Notes: generated from the sequence alone by a model not told the origin. A stretch of DNA of 64,000 bases from CAKRPJ01 sp934376955 (GCA_934376955.1 CAKRPJ010000007.1:1-64000), one strand, 5' to 3'. Counted from the stretch's first letter, positions 31,251 to 40,506 are shown. Numbers and translations: made by a program.

Positions 31251-31421
31251 TTAGCCCTCGCTGATTGCACCTGTAGGACATACTCCTGCACATGTGCCGC
31301 AGCTGATGCAAGCATCTGCATCGATCTCATATTTGCCATCGCCCTGAGCGATTGCGTTTACCGGACATTCTCCAGCGCAGCTTCCGCAGCTAACGCAAGT
31401 GTCGTTAATTACATATGCCAT
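31251..31421 (-). CDS. 2[4Fe-4S] ferredoxin
   Basis: 56-residue clostridial-type ferredoxin. Both cluster motifs are complete: CVSCGSCAGECP (residues 9-20) and CISCGTCAGVCP (38-49). GGAGG lies eight bases before the ATG at 31421. Monocistronic, with a strong terminator. Low-potential electron carrier for fermentative oxidoreductases. Confidence 0.97.
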   Translation of the reverse strand: MAYVINDTCVSCGSCAGECPVNAIAQGDGKYEIDADACISCGTCAGVCPTGAISEG

Positions 31422-31507
31422 GATAATTACCTCCTTTATTAATCATTGTATACATTCTATAATAAACGTTGGAAATATTCAAGTGGAAATTTCAAGAAAA
31501 TGATCTT

Positions 31508-32659
31508 TTACTCCGGCTCCGTATAGTATCCCGGGGCGTAAATTTCCATAGAATAATAGACAAAATCTGACATTTCGCTGCGGCTTGCAAATATCTCCGA
31601 TCCATATTCAGTCGTAAGTGCGTGGATCTCATCTTCTGTTTCATTGCGGATCGCCTCTTTTCCGTTCAGAAGCTCCGCATAAATATCCTGTCCGCTCTGC
31701 TCTGTGTTTACATATCCAAATTCGTACATGATCGATTCGATCACATCAGCCAGCTCATAGAAATAGACCTCTGTGGTAGCAGTTGCACTGATGCCATGAA
31801 GCTGGTTCGTTGCGGTATCAACGGAGATCGTAATGGTTCCGATATATTCATCACCATGTGAAAGGGAGTAATCCTGATCTGTGTTGTACCAGCTGGAATC
31901 ATTGTTCGCAAAATTATAACTGAAGGAATCCCTGTCCCAAACGAGGATGTCCCGATCTACCAGCGCCTGTTCTAAGGCAGCGTCGATGTCCTCCAGATAT
32001 ACATCATAATGTCCGTAACAGTTACAATTTATCCCCGCTTCTATAACCTGCTCATCGGAAAGCTCTCCGTCATCGTATACTTCAGATACCTGTTCCTCGG
32101 CGTCAGCGTAATACCCCTTCGGAGCCTCGGCAGAAAATATGTCCCGGATTGCACAAAATGAGTTCTGAACAGCCCGCTTTGCATAAACAAACAGACTTCC
32201 GCCGGCGGACAGAAGAAGCCAGAGGATCAAAAAGATCACTACACCGCTGCGGGATTTCCTATGTTTACGTCCGTAGCTGTTACGATCTGAGTCCCGGACT
32301 GTACCGGAGGAAAACGTCATATCCGAGGTCGGTGCTGTGAGTGGGGTACGAGCCGTGTCGTAGGCCTGTGCTGTGCGTGGGGTACGAGCCGTGCCGGAGG
32401 TCTGTGCTGTGAGTGGGGTACGAGCCGTGCCGGAGGCTTGTGCTGTGTTTGAGGCTCCGGCAGCAGATGAAGCCCGGTTTTTGTGAGTCTCGAGCCCACT
32501 GTTATGATAGAGGCAGTCGGTTTCATGCTGTGGATGCCGCTCATTTAGATAATAATCCACATCCTGCCAATAGGGGTGCAGAACGATCCGTTTACATCCT
32601 TTGCAGTACAGACCGGAGGTCATTTTCTGATCGCAGTACGGACAATATTTATCTTTCAT
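31508..32659 (-). CDS. Zinc-ribbon membrane protein with Thr-rich tandem repeats
   Basis: 383 residues, not recognised as a named family. N-terminal zinc ribbon CPYCDQKM...YCKGCKR (6-24). Then a low-complexity linker (about 65-115) of 12-residue repeats such as SGTARTPLTAQT, encoded by 36-bp DNA repeats. One transmembrane helix follows (about 138-160, IFLILWLLLSAGG), then an acidic extracytoplasmic domain to the end. Layout suggests a cytoplasmic zinc finger joined to an outside domain of unknown role. Confidence 0.7.
   Translation of the reverse strand: MKDKYCPYCDQKMTSGLYCKGCKRIVLHPYWQDVDYYLNERHPQHETDCLYHNSGLETHKNRASSAAGASNTAQASGTARTPLTAQTSGTARTPRTAQAYDTARTPLTAPTSDMTFSSGTVRDSDRNSYGRKHRKSRSGVVIFLILWLLLSAGGSLFVYAKRAVQNSFCAIRDIFSAEAPKGYYADAEEQVSEVYDDGELSDEQVIEAGINCNCYGHYDVYLEDIDAALEQALVDRDILVWDRDSFSYNFANNDSSWYNTDQDYSLSHGDEYIGTITISVDTATNQLHGISATATTEVYFYELADVIESIMYEFGYVNTEQSGQDIYAELLNGKEAIRNETEDEIHALTTEYGSEIFASRSEMSDFVYYSMEIYAPGYYTEPE
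32330..32448. repeat. 36-bp tandem repeat, about three copies, in frame
   Basis: GTGGGGTACGAGCCGTG recurs at 32341, 32377 and 32413, exactly 36 bp apart. Because 36 is a multiple of three, copy-number change would keep the frame. Confidence 0.93.
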
Positions 32660-32737
32660 TGTATTCCTCTTTTCTCAATAGCGGTCTTTGAGTTCTTTGG
32701 TTTTTACAGGAGATGGGTTCTTTTCGGAAAATCCTCC

Positions 32738-32766
32738 TTGTCAAGCGGGGGGAAAAGTATTATACT
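32738..32766 (+). promoter_or_regulatory. Promoter of the DUF1858 gene
   Basis: TTGTCA (32738-32743), 17-bp spacer, TATACT (32761-32766). Confidence 0.7.
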
Positions 32767-32816
32767 TTTCCTGTTAGTACAATCGCATTATATCGTATTA
32801 TAAGGAGGAACCACTC

Positions 32817-33026
32817 ATGCAGGTAACAAAGGACATGCTCATTGGAGAGCTGCTTCAGTTAGATATTGACACAGCACAGATTCTTATGGGTGCAGGAATG
32901 CACTGTGTTGGATGCCCGTCTTCTCAGATGGAATCTCTGGAAGAAGCGTGCATGGTACACGGGATCAGCTGCGAACAGCTTGTAAACGTTCTGAACGAGT
33001 ATTTCGCACGGAAGAACGAGCAGTAA
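32817..33026 (+). CDS. DUF1858 domain protein
   Basis: 69-residue cytoplasmic protein made only of a DUF1858 domain: TKDMLIGELLQLDIDTAQILMGAGMHCVGCPSSQMESLEEAC. The CVGC pair near residues 30-33 is the conserved feature, shared with the N-terminal domain of iron-sulfur repair (ScdA/RIC-like) proteins. AAGGAGG precedes ATG. Single gene with its own promoter and a bidirectional terminator. Precise role unknown, probably redox or Fe-S linked. Confidence 0.88.
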   Translation: MQVTKDMLIGELLQLDIDTAQILMGAGMHCVGCPSSQMESLEEACMVHGISCEQLVNVLNEYFARKNEQ

Positions 33027-33051
33027 GGATCTCTGATTTACTCAGATTTGG

Positions 33052-33088
33052 AAAAAACGGTATGACCATTCCGGTCATGCCGTTTTTT
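33052..33088. terminator. Bidirectional terminator between the DUF1858 gene and mecA
   Basis: AAAAAACGGTATGACC and GGTCATGCCGTTTTTT form a long stem with a 4-6 nt loop. Confidence 0.9.
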
Positions 33089-33110
33089 GATTCGGAAATT
33101 ATTTACCGGA

Positions 33111-33842
33111 TCACAGCTTTGCCAGAGAGGACAAAGCGTTCCTTTTGACGATCACATCGTAATGCTCCTCATAATGAGCCTCTGTGACCGCGTCATATTC
33201 AAGACGTGTCCCGTATTCGGAAAGTGCGTTGCAGATCCTTCCGAAGGACAGCCCGCTGGCTTCTCCGCGTTTTAAGACAAGATAATACTGTCCATTCTGT
33301 ATGTTTTTGTAAAGCACACTGTAGCCCTTAAAATCCGAGCCGACCGCTTTGGCGGCAGCACATACCAGATCGAGGGAGCTGAAGCGGAAGATTCTGGACA
33401 TACGGGATTTATCATCTTCCTCCTTTGGCGGCTCCGGAACGGTTTCCGAAACAGCTTCCTGCTTTTCAGAAGCAGTCAGGGCATTTTTAAGCATTTCTGC
33501 GCCATCTAAAAGCTCTGTGGGGAAATTCCCATAGGCACTCTCCAGATCCTCCTCACTTTGGGAAAATTTAGAAAATCTTGTATCAAGCTCCTCCGGATCT
33601 TCTACTTTTGTAATGATGAGCATCACGCTTTCATTGGCGAGAGGGATCGCCTCCACCATAAGAGGAATATCATCGGCCTCAAAGCCAACTTCATTTGATG
33701 CCCGCTGGATCATTTCACGGAACAGATTTCTGGCTTTTTCACTTCCGTAAGCAAGCTCGCTCAGATTAAGGTTCCGCACACTCAGATCCATATTGCTTAA
33801 GGTACAACGTATCTGATTTTCACTGATTCTCTCTATTTTCAT
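33111..33842 (-). CDS. mecA: Adaptor protein MecA
   Basis: 243-residue ClpC/ClpP adaptor. N-terminal substrate-binding domain MKIERISENQIRCTLSNMDL, then an acidic linker (about 95-150), then the C-terminal ClpC-binding domain (FRFSSLDLVCAAAKAV to the end). Length is typical. Delivers targets to ClpCP proteolysis. Its promoter appears to include part of the left 73-bp direct repeat. Confidence 0.93.
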   Translation of the reverse strand: MKIERISENQIRCTLSNMDLSVRNLNLSELAYGSEKARNLFREMIQRASNEVGFEADDIPLMVEAIPLANESVMLIITKVEDPEELDTRFSKFSQSEEDLESAYGNFPTELLDGAEMLKNALTASEKQEAVSETVPEPPKEEDDKSRMSRIFRFSSLDLVCAAAKAVGSDFKGYSVLYKNIQNGQYYLVLKRGEASGLSFGRICNALSEYGTRLEYDAVTEAHYEEHYDVIVKRNALSSLAKL

Positions 33843-33917
33843 TTAATCACTTCCTGTCTGTATAATAAAAGATGGAATTATATGCAAATGGGCGCAAAGA
33901 TACATTTTTACTTCTAT

Positions 33918-33947
33918 AATATACTATATAATATTCCTGTTTTGCAA
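33918..33947 (-). promoter_or_regulatory. Candidate mecA promoter, partly inside the direct repeat
   Basis: Minus strand TTGCAA (33947-33942), 18-bp spacer, TATATT (33923-33918). The -35 lies inside the repeat that starts at 33930; the -10 lies outside it. Confidence 0.5.
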
Positions 33948-34002
33948 TGGTATGTAAAAAATTTATTAAAAATTTAAGGAAAGGAAGAAACCGGTTGTAA
34001 AA
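33930..34002 (+). repeat. 73-bp direct repeat, left copy
   Basis: Begins AATATTCCTGTTTTGCAATGG and ends GTTGTAAAA. It matches 40507-40579 at 70 of 73 positions. Together they bracket the DUF169/ABC transporter block. Confidence 0.95.
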
Positions 34003-34057
34003 AATTTCAAGATAGGATTTATGAATAAATAAATGTATCAATTATTTAGATTTTCAA

Positions 34058-34087
34058 TTGGTATTCATATATAGTAAATGATATAAT
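34058..34087 (+). promoter_or_regulatory. Promoter of the DUF169-ABC operon
   Basis: TTGGTA (34058-34063), 18-bp spacer, TATAAT (34082-34087). Confidence 0.6.
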
Positions 34088-34126
34088 CTGGTCTGCAAAA
34101 TGATGAAAAAATATTGAGGAGGGAGT

Positions 34127-34951
34127 ATGAAAATGGAGAGAGAGCTTGTAGACAAGTTCCGGACTGTCTTAGGGATCAAACGTCATATCGTTGGTATCCG
34201 GTTTCTTTTTATAGAAGAAGAATACCGTGATTGTGAAGCAGAAGAAATATCGACGAAGTGTACGTTCTGTGCGCTGACCGGCCGTGCTATGAACGGTCAG
34301 ATGACCAAGGGAAAAGCAGACAGCTTCGGATGTCAGGGCGGGCCGGAGATGCTGGGTATGAAACCGGTATCAAACTATGTAAAATCCGGCAAGCAGTTTG
34401 ATCGATTCCATCTGTACGAGGATCTGGCGGTTGCCAGAGAAGCACAGAACGACTTATGCTTTGTTGATCAGAAGATCTACGGCGTGTTGGTAGGGCCGCT
34501 GGAAGAAATGGAAGAAGCAGATGTTGTTATGTTTGTTGCAGATTGCTGGCAGATGATGCGTGTGATGCAGGGATATACCTATCATCACGGAATGGCCAAG
34601 AATATCGGCATGATCGGAAATCAGGGAATTTGTTCCGATCTGGTGGCTCGTCCATTTGTAAAGAACGATTTGAATGTTTCTTTACTTTGTCTGGGAGCCA
34701 GATTAAATTCTAAGGCAACAGACGGGGAATTGGGTGCGGGTATGCCGCTGCATATCTTCAAGGATGTGGCGAATGGTGTGCTGATCACCTTCAACGCCGC
34801 GACGGAAAAATCGCGGAAAGAAGAAGCTGCAAAGCGGTTAGAGGAAACAGGGTGTGAGCTGGGATTTGATATCGCGTATGACAAGATCTACGGAAGTTAC
34901 GAGAAAGATGGCAAATATCCGGCAGAATTATACAAAAAAGAAAGGTATTAA
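34127..34951 (+). CDS. DUF169 domain protein
   Basis: 274-residue soluble protein of the uncharacterised DUF169 family. Features: IVGIRFLF, a conserved-looking cysteine region KCTFCALTGRAMNGQ, FGCQGGPEMLGM, and GNQGICSDLVARPF, giving at least four Cys that could bind a metal or cluster. GAGGAGGGAG precedes the start. It is the first gene of an operon with a family-5 ABC transporter (SBP 13 bp downstream), which suggests involvement with the imported compound. No catalytic role can be assigned. Confidence 0.85.
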   Translation: MKMERELVDKFRTVLGIKRHIVGIRFLFIEEEYRDCEAEEISTKCTFCALTGRAMNGQMTKGKADSFGCQGGPEMLGMKPVSNYVKSGKQFDRFHLYEDLAVAREAQNDLCFVDQKIYGVLVGPLEEMEEADVVMFVADCWQMMRVMQGYTYHHGMAKNIGMIGNQGICSDLVARPFVKNDLNVSLLCLGARLNSKATDGELGAGMPLHIFKDVANGVLITFNAATEKSRKEEAAKRLEETGCELGFDIAYDKIYGSYEKDGKYPAELYKKERY

Positions 34952-34963
34952 TAAGATAGCGCT

Positions 34964-36703
34964 ATGAAGAAAAAAATTTGTATGGCATTGGCACTTGCTA
35001 TGACGGTAAGTTCAGTTCTGGCAGGATGCGGTGTCGGTGCTAAGAATGAGGGCGTAACAGAGACAAAAGCAGTTTCAACGGAAACGAACACAGATACAAA
35101 TAAAAATACAGATACAAGCACAGATGCAAACACAGATACAAGCACACGTGCAGATACATCGGTTATATATGGTACACCTACAGCACCGGTGGGAACCTTT
35201 AACCCGATCATTGCCTACATGGGAAGTGATAACCTGATCGATGATCTGGTATATTCCACTTTATTAGATATGAAACCGGATGGAAGCTTAACAGGATCCT
35301 TAGCAGAATCCTATTCCGTATCTGACGATCAGAAAACAATCGAATTTACACTTCATGATGGTGTAAAATGGCATGACGGGGAAGATTTAACTGTCGATGA
35401 CGTTATTTTTACCTTAGAGTCCATTGCAATTTCACCGGACGATTTCAGCAAGGTATCCCGCATTGAAGGCGCAGCTGATTTCCGCGATGGAAAATCAGAA
35501 CACATGTCGGGTATTACCGTTGATGGCAATAAGATCACCATCAGATTAACAGAGACCTATGCTCCGTTTTTAAACAAACTTGGCAGATACGGTATTATCC
35601 CGAAGCACATCTGGGGTGAAATTCCCTTCGAGGAGTGGGGAACGAAGACGGAGTTATTAAATAATCCCATCGGCTCTGGCCCATATATGCTTACAAAGTA
35701 TAATTCAGGTGAATCGGTAGAATTAAAAGCATTTGAGGATTATTTCGAAGGTACACCGAAGATTGAAACATTTGTATTAAAAGTTGTGAATGGAGATGCA
35801 ATTGCAGCAGAATTATCCAGCGGCAATATTGATATCGTAGATGTAAAAGAGCTGAAGAACTCAGAAGTTGAGGATCTTGAAAATGAAGGATTTGTAAAGC
35901 ATTCTATCTCTGATGATATGTATCAGTATATCTCCTTCAATATGCGTATGCCGATCTTCCAAGATAAGAACTTACGTCAGGCGATTACCTATGCCATCGA
36001 TCGTCAGAGTATTTTAGATAATATCGTGGAAGGCAGAGGTTCCTTGATCGGAGCTCCGTTTATTCCGGGCGGCTGGGCAGAACCGGCAGCAGGTGAGTTA
36101 AATGATTATGCTTACAATCCGGACAAGGCCATTGAATTATTAGAGGCTTCCGGTTGGAAGGATGAGGATGGAGACGGCATCCGGGAGAACAAAGACGGCG
36201 AAAAGCTTCAATTTACCCTGAGATGCTCCAATGACTCTAAAACAAGAGAAAATGCAGTATTATATGTAAAAGAGTGCTTAAAGAAGGTTGGAATCGATAT
36301 TAATGTATCCATCGAGGAGGACAGCTTAATTGCAGATGATTGTATTTTCAATCACAATTTTGAAATGTATGCCTTAAACTGCTACTTTAGTTCCGATCCT
36401 GATCCGTATTCCTGGTGGCATTCAGATTCAGCAACAGATGAGCCGGGAGTCGGAAGCTTTAACTTTGGTTCCTATAAAAATGATGATGTAGATGAATATA
36501 TTATCGAAGCAGAGAAGACCATGGATCAGAATGAGCGTGCAGCATATTATCTGAAGGTGGCAAAACAGATCAATGAGGATGCACCGATGATCTTCTTATA
36601 TGTGCAGAACAGAGAGATTATGACCAATCCGAATTTAAAGGGATTTGATCCGGGTACATTTAATATCTACTACAATGTTGCAAATTGGGAAATGACTGAA
36701 TAA
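34964..36703 (+). CDS. Family 5 ABC substrate-binding lipoprotein (peptide/nickel type)
   Basis: 579 residues. Signal peptide with lipobox LAGC (C22), then a Thr/Asn/Asp-rich linker of degenerate repeats (about 35-65), then the SBP_5 fold: GSLAESYSVSDDQKTIEFTLHDGVKWHDGEDLTVDDVIFT and GSGPYMLTKYNSGE are family hallmarks. Second gene of the operon, with permeases and ATPases following. Family 5 proteins bind oligopeptides, dipeptides, nickel-chelator complexes or sugars; ligand unknown. Confidence 0.93.
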   Translation: MKKKICMALALAMTVSSVLAGCGVGAKNEGVTETKAVSTETNTDTNKNTDTSTDANTDTSTRADTSVIYGTPTAPVGTFNPIIAYMGSDNLIDDLVYSTLLDMKPDGSLTGSLAESYSVSDDQKTIEFTLHDGVKWHDGEDLTVDDVIFTLESIAISPDDFSKVSRIEGAADFRDGKSEHMSGITVDGNKITIRLTETYAPFLNKLGRYGIIPKHIWGEIPFEEWGTKTELLNNPIGSGPYMLTKYNSGESVELKAFEDYFEGTPKIETFVLKVVNGDAIAAELSSGNIDIVDVKELKNSEVEDLENEGFVKHSISDDMYQYISFNMRMPIFQDKNLRQAITYAIDRQSILDNIVEGRGSLIGAPFIPGGWAEPAAGELNDYAYNPDKAIELLEASGWKDEDGDGIRENKDGEKLQFTLRCSNDSKTRENAVLYVKECLKKVGIDINVSIEEDSLIADDCIFNHNFEMYALNCYFSSDPDPYSWWHSDSATDEPGVGSFNFGSYKNDDVDEYIIEAEKTMDQNERAAYYLKVAKQINEDAPMIFLYVQNREIMTNPNLKGFDPGTFNIYYNVANWEMTE

Positions 36704-36762
36704 GGATGATGGAGGAAATGGAATATATGCAGATATATTCCATTTCTTTAAATGAGGGAAAG

Positions 36763-37728
36763 ATGAAGAAATATATTTGTAAACGTCTGGGGATCGCGGC
36801 CTTGATGCTGCTGGGAGTAACGATGATCATATTTGCCATTATTCGTCTGCAGCCCGGAAACCCGTTCCTGATGATGGTTCAGTTTGATACAGATCCGGCA
36901 TTTATGGAGCAGAAGCTTCAGGAAATCGGATATTATGACCCGCTTCCGATACAATATGGAAAGTGGCTTCTTAGAGCTTTGCACTTTGACCTTGGTTATT
37001 CAATTCAATATAATGCACCGGTGGCGAATCTGATTGCGGATCGATTTGGAAACACCTTGTTATTAGCTCTTACCTCCTTTGCGATCAGTACGGTTATCGC
37101 CATTGGAATCGGTGTTTTATCGGCATTGTATCCCAATTCGATCATGGATCGGATCATGACGTTATTAGCATTTATCGGTGTGTCTATTCCGGTCTTCTTT
37201 TTCGGACTGCTGATGATCAAGGTGCTGGGTTATGATATGAAATTACTTCCGTTTTCGGGAATTGAAACCATCGGCAAGCATTATGAGGGAATGGCGAGAG
37301 CGAAGGATATTGCGAAGCATCTGGTACTGCCGGCCTTAACATCTGCCCTGACCCAGACGGCATCTCTTGTAAGATATACAAGAGCCTCTCTGCTTGAAAC
37401 GGTTTCCGAGGATTATATTAAGACAGCCATGGCAAAAGGACTGACGAGAAAACAGGCGATTATCCGTCATGGCATGAAGAATGCAAAGCTGGCGATCATT
37501 ACGGTTTTGTGCAACCGTATTCCGGATCTTCTGAGTGGTGCCCTGATCGTGGAGACCATCTTTGTATGGCCGGGAATCGGAATGCTGAACTATCAGGCGA
37601 TCTTAAAACAGGATTATCCCATGATCATGGGCATTACATTGATGATTGCCGTGATTGTTATTATCTGCAACTTGGCAGCGGATCTTTTATATTCAGCTGC
37701 GGATCCAAGAATTCGATGTGAGGAGTGA
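36763..37728 (+). CDS. ABC transporter permease, DppB type
   Basis: 321-residue membrane protein with about six helices; start MKKYICKRLG aligns with relatives, and GAGGG lies five bases upstream. A longer in-frame start at 36706 directly after the SBP stop adds 19 poorly conserved residues. Motifs: RLQPGNPFLMMV near the start and the EAA loop YIKTAMAKGLTRKQAIIRHGMKNA. Partner of the permease at 37736. Confidence 0.92.
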   Translation: MKKYICKRLGIAALMLLGVTMIIFAIIRLQPGNPFLMMVQFDTDPAFMEQKLQEIGYYDPLPIQYGKWLLRALHFDLGYSIQYNAPVANLIADRFGNTLLLALTSFAISTVIAIGIGVLSALYPNSIMDRIMTLLAFIGVSIPVFFFGLLMIKVLGYDMKLLPFSGIETIGKHYEGMARAKDIAKHLVLPALTSALTQTASLVRYTRASLLETVSEDYIKTAMAKGLTRKQAIIRHGMKNAKLAIITVLCNRIPDLLSGALIVETIFVWPGIGMLNYQAILKQDYPMIMGITLMIAVIVIICNLAADLLYSAADPRIRCEE

Positions 37729-37735
37729 TTTGAAG

Positions 37736-38623
37736 GTGAAAAAGAGGAAAAATGAAGAAGTGCTTTTAAGTGCCGGTCAAATTGCCAGAAAGAAATTTTT
37801 TCAGAACAAAATGGCGGTTCTTGGATTGATCGTTATTATCCTGTTTGTGATCCTGTCGGTCTTTGCACCGCTCTTTACGAGCCTGGATCCCAACCAAACA
37901 GATCTGTTGAATATACGAGGGTGTCCGAATGCAGAGCATATCTTAGGAACCGATGATCTGGGGAGAGATATTTTTACAAGATTGTTATATGGCGGCAGAA
38001 TTTCTATTGCGGTGGGAGTTATCTCCATGGCGCTGCAGCTGGCGATCGGTGTGACGGTAGGAACTCTTGCCGGCTATTTTGGCGGAATCCTTGATAAAAT
38101 TGTGATGCGTATCGTGGATGTGATCATGTGCTTCCCGTTTTTTGTCATTGCCATTGCGCTGGCATCGGTATTAGGCGGAAGTATGACGAACCTTGTTCTG
38201 ATCATCGGTATGCTGATGTGGCCCGGTATCGCCCGGATCGTCCGCAGTCAGGTTCTGGTGATCAAGGAAAATGAATTTATCATGGGTGCAAGAGCCCTTG
38301 GACTGAACTGGCTGGAGATTATATTTTCCCATGTGCTGCCAAATATTGCATCCTCTGTGCTGGTGGCATCTACTCTTTCGGTTGCCAGCGGTATTTTAAT
38401 GGAAGCGACTTTAAGCTTCTTAGGACTGGGCGTCAATCCGCCGGATCCAAGCTGGGGAAATATGCTGGTAGCAGCCCAGAGTATGTCGGTGCTGAAAAAT
38501 CAGTGGTGGATGTGGATCCCGGCCGGAACTGCGGTCGTATTGATGGTTTTGGCCGTGAACTTTTTTGGTGATGGCCTGAGAGATGCGTTGGATGCAAAAA
38601 GCAAAATAAGTGCGGGTGATTAA
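37736..38623 (+). CDS. ABC transporter permease, DppC type
   Basis: 295 residues starting at GTG 37736, ten bases after GAGGAG and just beyond the DppB-type stop at 37728. N-terminal cytoplasmic region KKFFQNKMAVLGLIVI then LGTDDLGRDIFTRLLYGGRIS, both typical of DppC, and the EAA loop FIMGARALGLNWLEIIFSHVLPN. A longer frame extends back into the preceding gene but is unlikely to be used. Confidence 0.92.
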   Translation: MKKRKNEEVLLSAGQIARKKFFQNKMAVLGLIVIILFVILSVFAPLFTSLDPNQTDLLNIRGCPNAEHILGTDDLGRDIFTRLLYGGRISIAVGVISMALQLAIGVTVGTLAGYFGGILDKIVMRIVDVIMCFPFFVIAIALASVLGGSMTNLVLIIGMLMWPGIARIVRSQVLVIKENEFIMGARALGLNWLEIIFSHVLPNIASSVLVASTLSVASGILMEATLSFLGLGVNPPDPSWGNMLVAAQSMSVLKNQWWMWIPAGTAVVLMVLAVNFFGDGLRDALDAKSKISAGD

Positions 38624-38624
38624 G

Positions 38625-39599
38625 ATGGAAAAATTGATTGAAATAAAAAATTTAAGCGTGACATTCCATGATCTTGCAGGAACCCTCCATGCCATCACAG
38701 ATTTAAGCTATCACATCAATAAAGGTGAGATCCTTGGAGTGATTGGCGAATCAGGCAGCGGAAAAAGTGTCACGTCAAAGGCGATTATGGGATTTTTAAA
38801 CCCATCCTGTGTGACGGGAGAGATCCTTTACAAGGGCAAGGATCTTACAAAAATGAAAGAAAAGGAGATCTGCAAGCTGCGGGGCTCGAAGATCTCCTTA
38901 GTATTTCAGGAGCCGATGACCGCATTAAATCCGGTTATGACCATTGGAAAGCAGCTGGAAGAAATTCTGGTGATCCACAAAATCGGAAATAAGGCGGATA
39001 ATCATAAAAAGATCATCGATACCCTGCATTTAATGAATATTGCGGATCCGGAGGCTATGATGCTCAAGTACCCATTTGAGCTGAGCGGCGGCTTGAGGCA
39101 GCGAATCATGATCGCCATGGCTGTGTTATGCGAGCCGGATCTGATCATTGCGGACGAGCCGACAACAGCCTTGGATGTTACCACCCAGATGGAGATCCTG
39201 AAGCTTCTGAAGAAGGTAACCTCGGTGATGGGCTGTTCGGTTCTGCTGATCACTCATGATTTAGGAGTTATTGCAGAATGTGCCGACCGCGTAGTGGTCA
39301 TGTACCGAGGACGTAAGATGGAAGAATGCAGTATGAAGGATGTTTTTGAAAATGCGGTTCATCCCTATACACTCGGCCTGATCAAATCAAGACCGTCTAA
39401 TTTTAACGGCAGATATTACACGATCGAAGGCTCTGTGGAATCCAATTACGGAGAAGCAAAAGGCTGCTTATTTCAAAAGAGATGTGATTTCTGCACAGAG
39501 ATCTGCAAGACAAAAATTCCAAAGGAGAAAATTATTTCAGAAGATCATGTCGTTTCATGCTGGAGATGTGAGAGTAGTGAGGGGGACATGGCAGAATGA
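38625..39599 (+). CDS. ABC transporter ATPase, DppD type
   Basis: 324 residues. Walker A GESGSGKSV, Q-loop FQEPMTALNP, signature LSGGLRQR (Leu for the common Met), Walker B LIIADEPTTALD and H-loop LITHDLG. The C-terminal extension carries a Cys cluster (GCLFQKRCDFCTEICK) typical of the oligopeptide/nickel ATPase C-terminal domain. Starts one base after the previous stop; overlaps the next gene by 4 nt. Confidence 0.94.
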   Translation: MEKLIEIKNLSVTFHDLAGTLHAITDLSYHINKGEILGVIGESGSGKSVTSKAIMGFLNPSCVTGEILYKGKDLTKMKEKEICKLRGSKISLVFQEPMTALNPVMTIGKQLEEILVIHKIGNKADNHKKIIDTLHLMNIADPEAMMLKYPFELSGGLRQRIMIAMAVLCEPDLIIADEPTTALDVTTQMEILKLLKKVTSVMGCSVLLITHDLGVIAECADRVVVMYRGRKMEECSMKDVFENAVHPYTLGLIKSRPSNFNGRYYTIEGSVESNYGEAKGCLFQKRCDFCTEICKTKIPKEKIISEDHVVSCWRCESSEGDMAE

Positions 39600-40426
39600 G
39601 TGAGACCATATTACGAGTAAACAATTTAAGAAAAGACTTTACCAATCGTCAAAGAAGAAAAAAAGGCCAGGACAATATGGTTCATGCGGTGAATAACGTT
39701 TCCTTTGAAATGCAGAGGGGCAGAACCTTAGGCTTAGTGGGGGAATCCGGATGCGGAAAATCAACTGCCGCAAAGATGGTCATGGGATTGATCCCGGTGG
39801 ATGGGGGAAGTATCTACTATGAAGATATCTGTCTTGTGGATACGGAACAACATCGGAAGATAAAAAACAAAGAGATGGAGCAGCTGAGAAAACGGATGCA
39901 GATCGTTTTTCAGGATCCGTCCTCCTGTCTCGATCCGAGAAAAAATATCGAGCAGTTGATTTCAGAGGGAATCCGAAAGCATAAGATCTGTCCTAAGAAC
40001 GAAATGCGGGATTACTGCATCGAGATGATGGATAGCTGCGGCTTAGAGCCATCCCTGCTGATGCGATATCCCCATGAGCTGTCCGGAGGACAAAAGCAGC
40101 GCGTAGCCATTGCACGCAGCTTCGCTCTGAAACCGGATTTCGTGGTATGTGATGAAATAACAGCAGCATTGGATGTGTCTGTGCAGTCCCAGATTTTAAA
40201 CCTGCTTCTGGATTTGAAAGAAAAAACCAATGTCACCTATCTGTTTATCTCTCATAATCTGGAAGTTGTAAAATACTTCTGCGATGACATAATCATCATG
40301 AAACAAGGTGAGATTGTCGAGCGTGGAAATTGTCTGGAGGTGTATGAGAATCCGAAGGAGGAGTATACAAAGCTGCTTCTGGAATCCATACCGGGACAGA
40401 TGATAGAACAGAATAAGTGGAATTAA
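39596..40426 (+). CDS. ABC transporter ATPase, DppF type
   Basis: 276 residues. Walker A GESGCGKST, Q-loop FQDPSSCLDPR, signature LSGGQKQR, Walker B FVVCDEITAALD (Ile for the usual Pro after Glu), H-loop FISHNLE. ATGA overlap with the upstream ATPase gene. Last gene of the five-gene operon, followed by a terminator at 40472. The Pro-to-Ile change after the catalytic Glu is unusual but the Asp-Glu pair remains. Confidence 0.93.
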   Translation: MSETILRVNNLRKDFTNRQRRKKGQDNMVHAVNNVSFEMQRGRTLGLVGESGCGKSTAAKMVMGLIPVDGGSIYYEDICLVDTEQHRKIKNKEMEQLRKRMQIVFQDPSSCLDPRKNIEQLISEGIRKHKICPKNEMRDYCIEMMDSCGLEPSLLMRYPHELSGGQKQRVAIARSFALKPDFVVCDEITAALDVSVQSQILNLLLDLKEKTNVTYLFISHNLEVVKYFCDDIIIMKQGEIVERGNCLEVYENPKEEYTKLLLESIPGQMIEQNKWN

Positions 40427-40471
40427 GGATTTTCAGCCACGGTAAAAACAATTTTACAATCGAACTATGGA

Positions 40472-40499
40472 GGAACCTGGCAGAAGCCGGGTTCCTTTT
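40472..40499 (+). terminator. Terminator of the DUF169-ABC operon
   Basis: GGAACCTGG/CCGGGTTCC stem followed by TTTTC, directly before the right direct repeat. Confidence 0.8.
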
Positions 40500-40506
40500 C
40501 AGATAC

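Noticed and set aside
37655..37735. Upstream extension of the DppC-type permease into the previous gene
   Set aside because: The extension overlaps the DppB-type coding region in another frame; GTG 37736 with GAGGAG upstream fits the family N-terminus.
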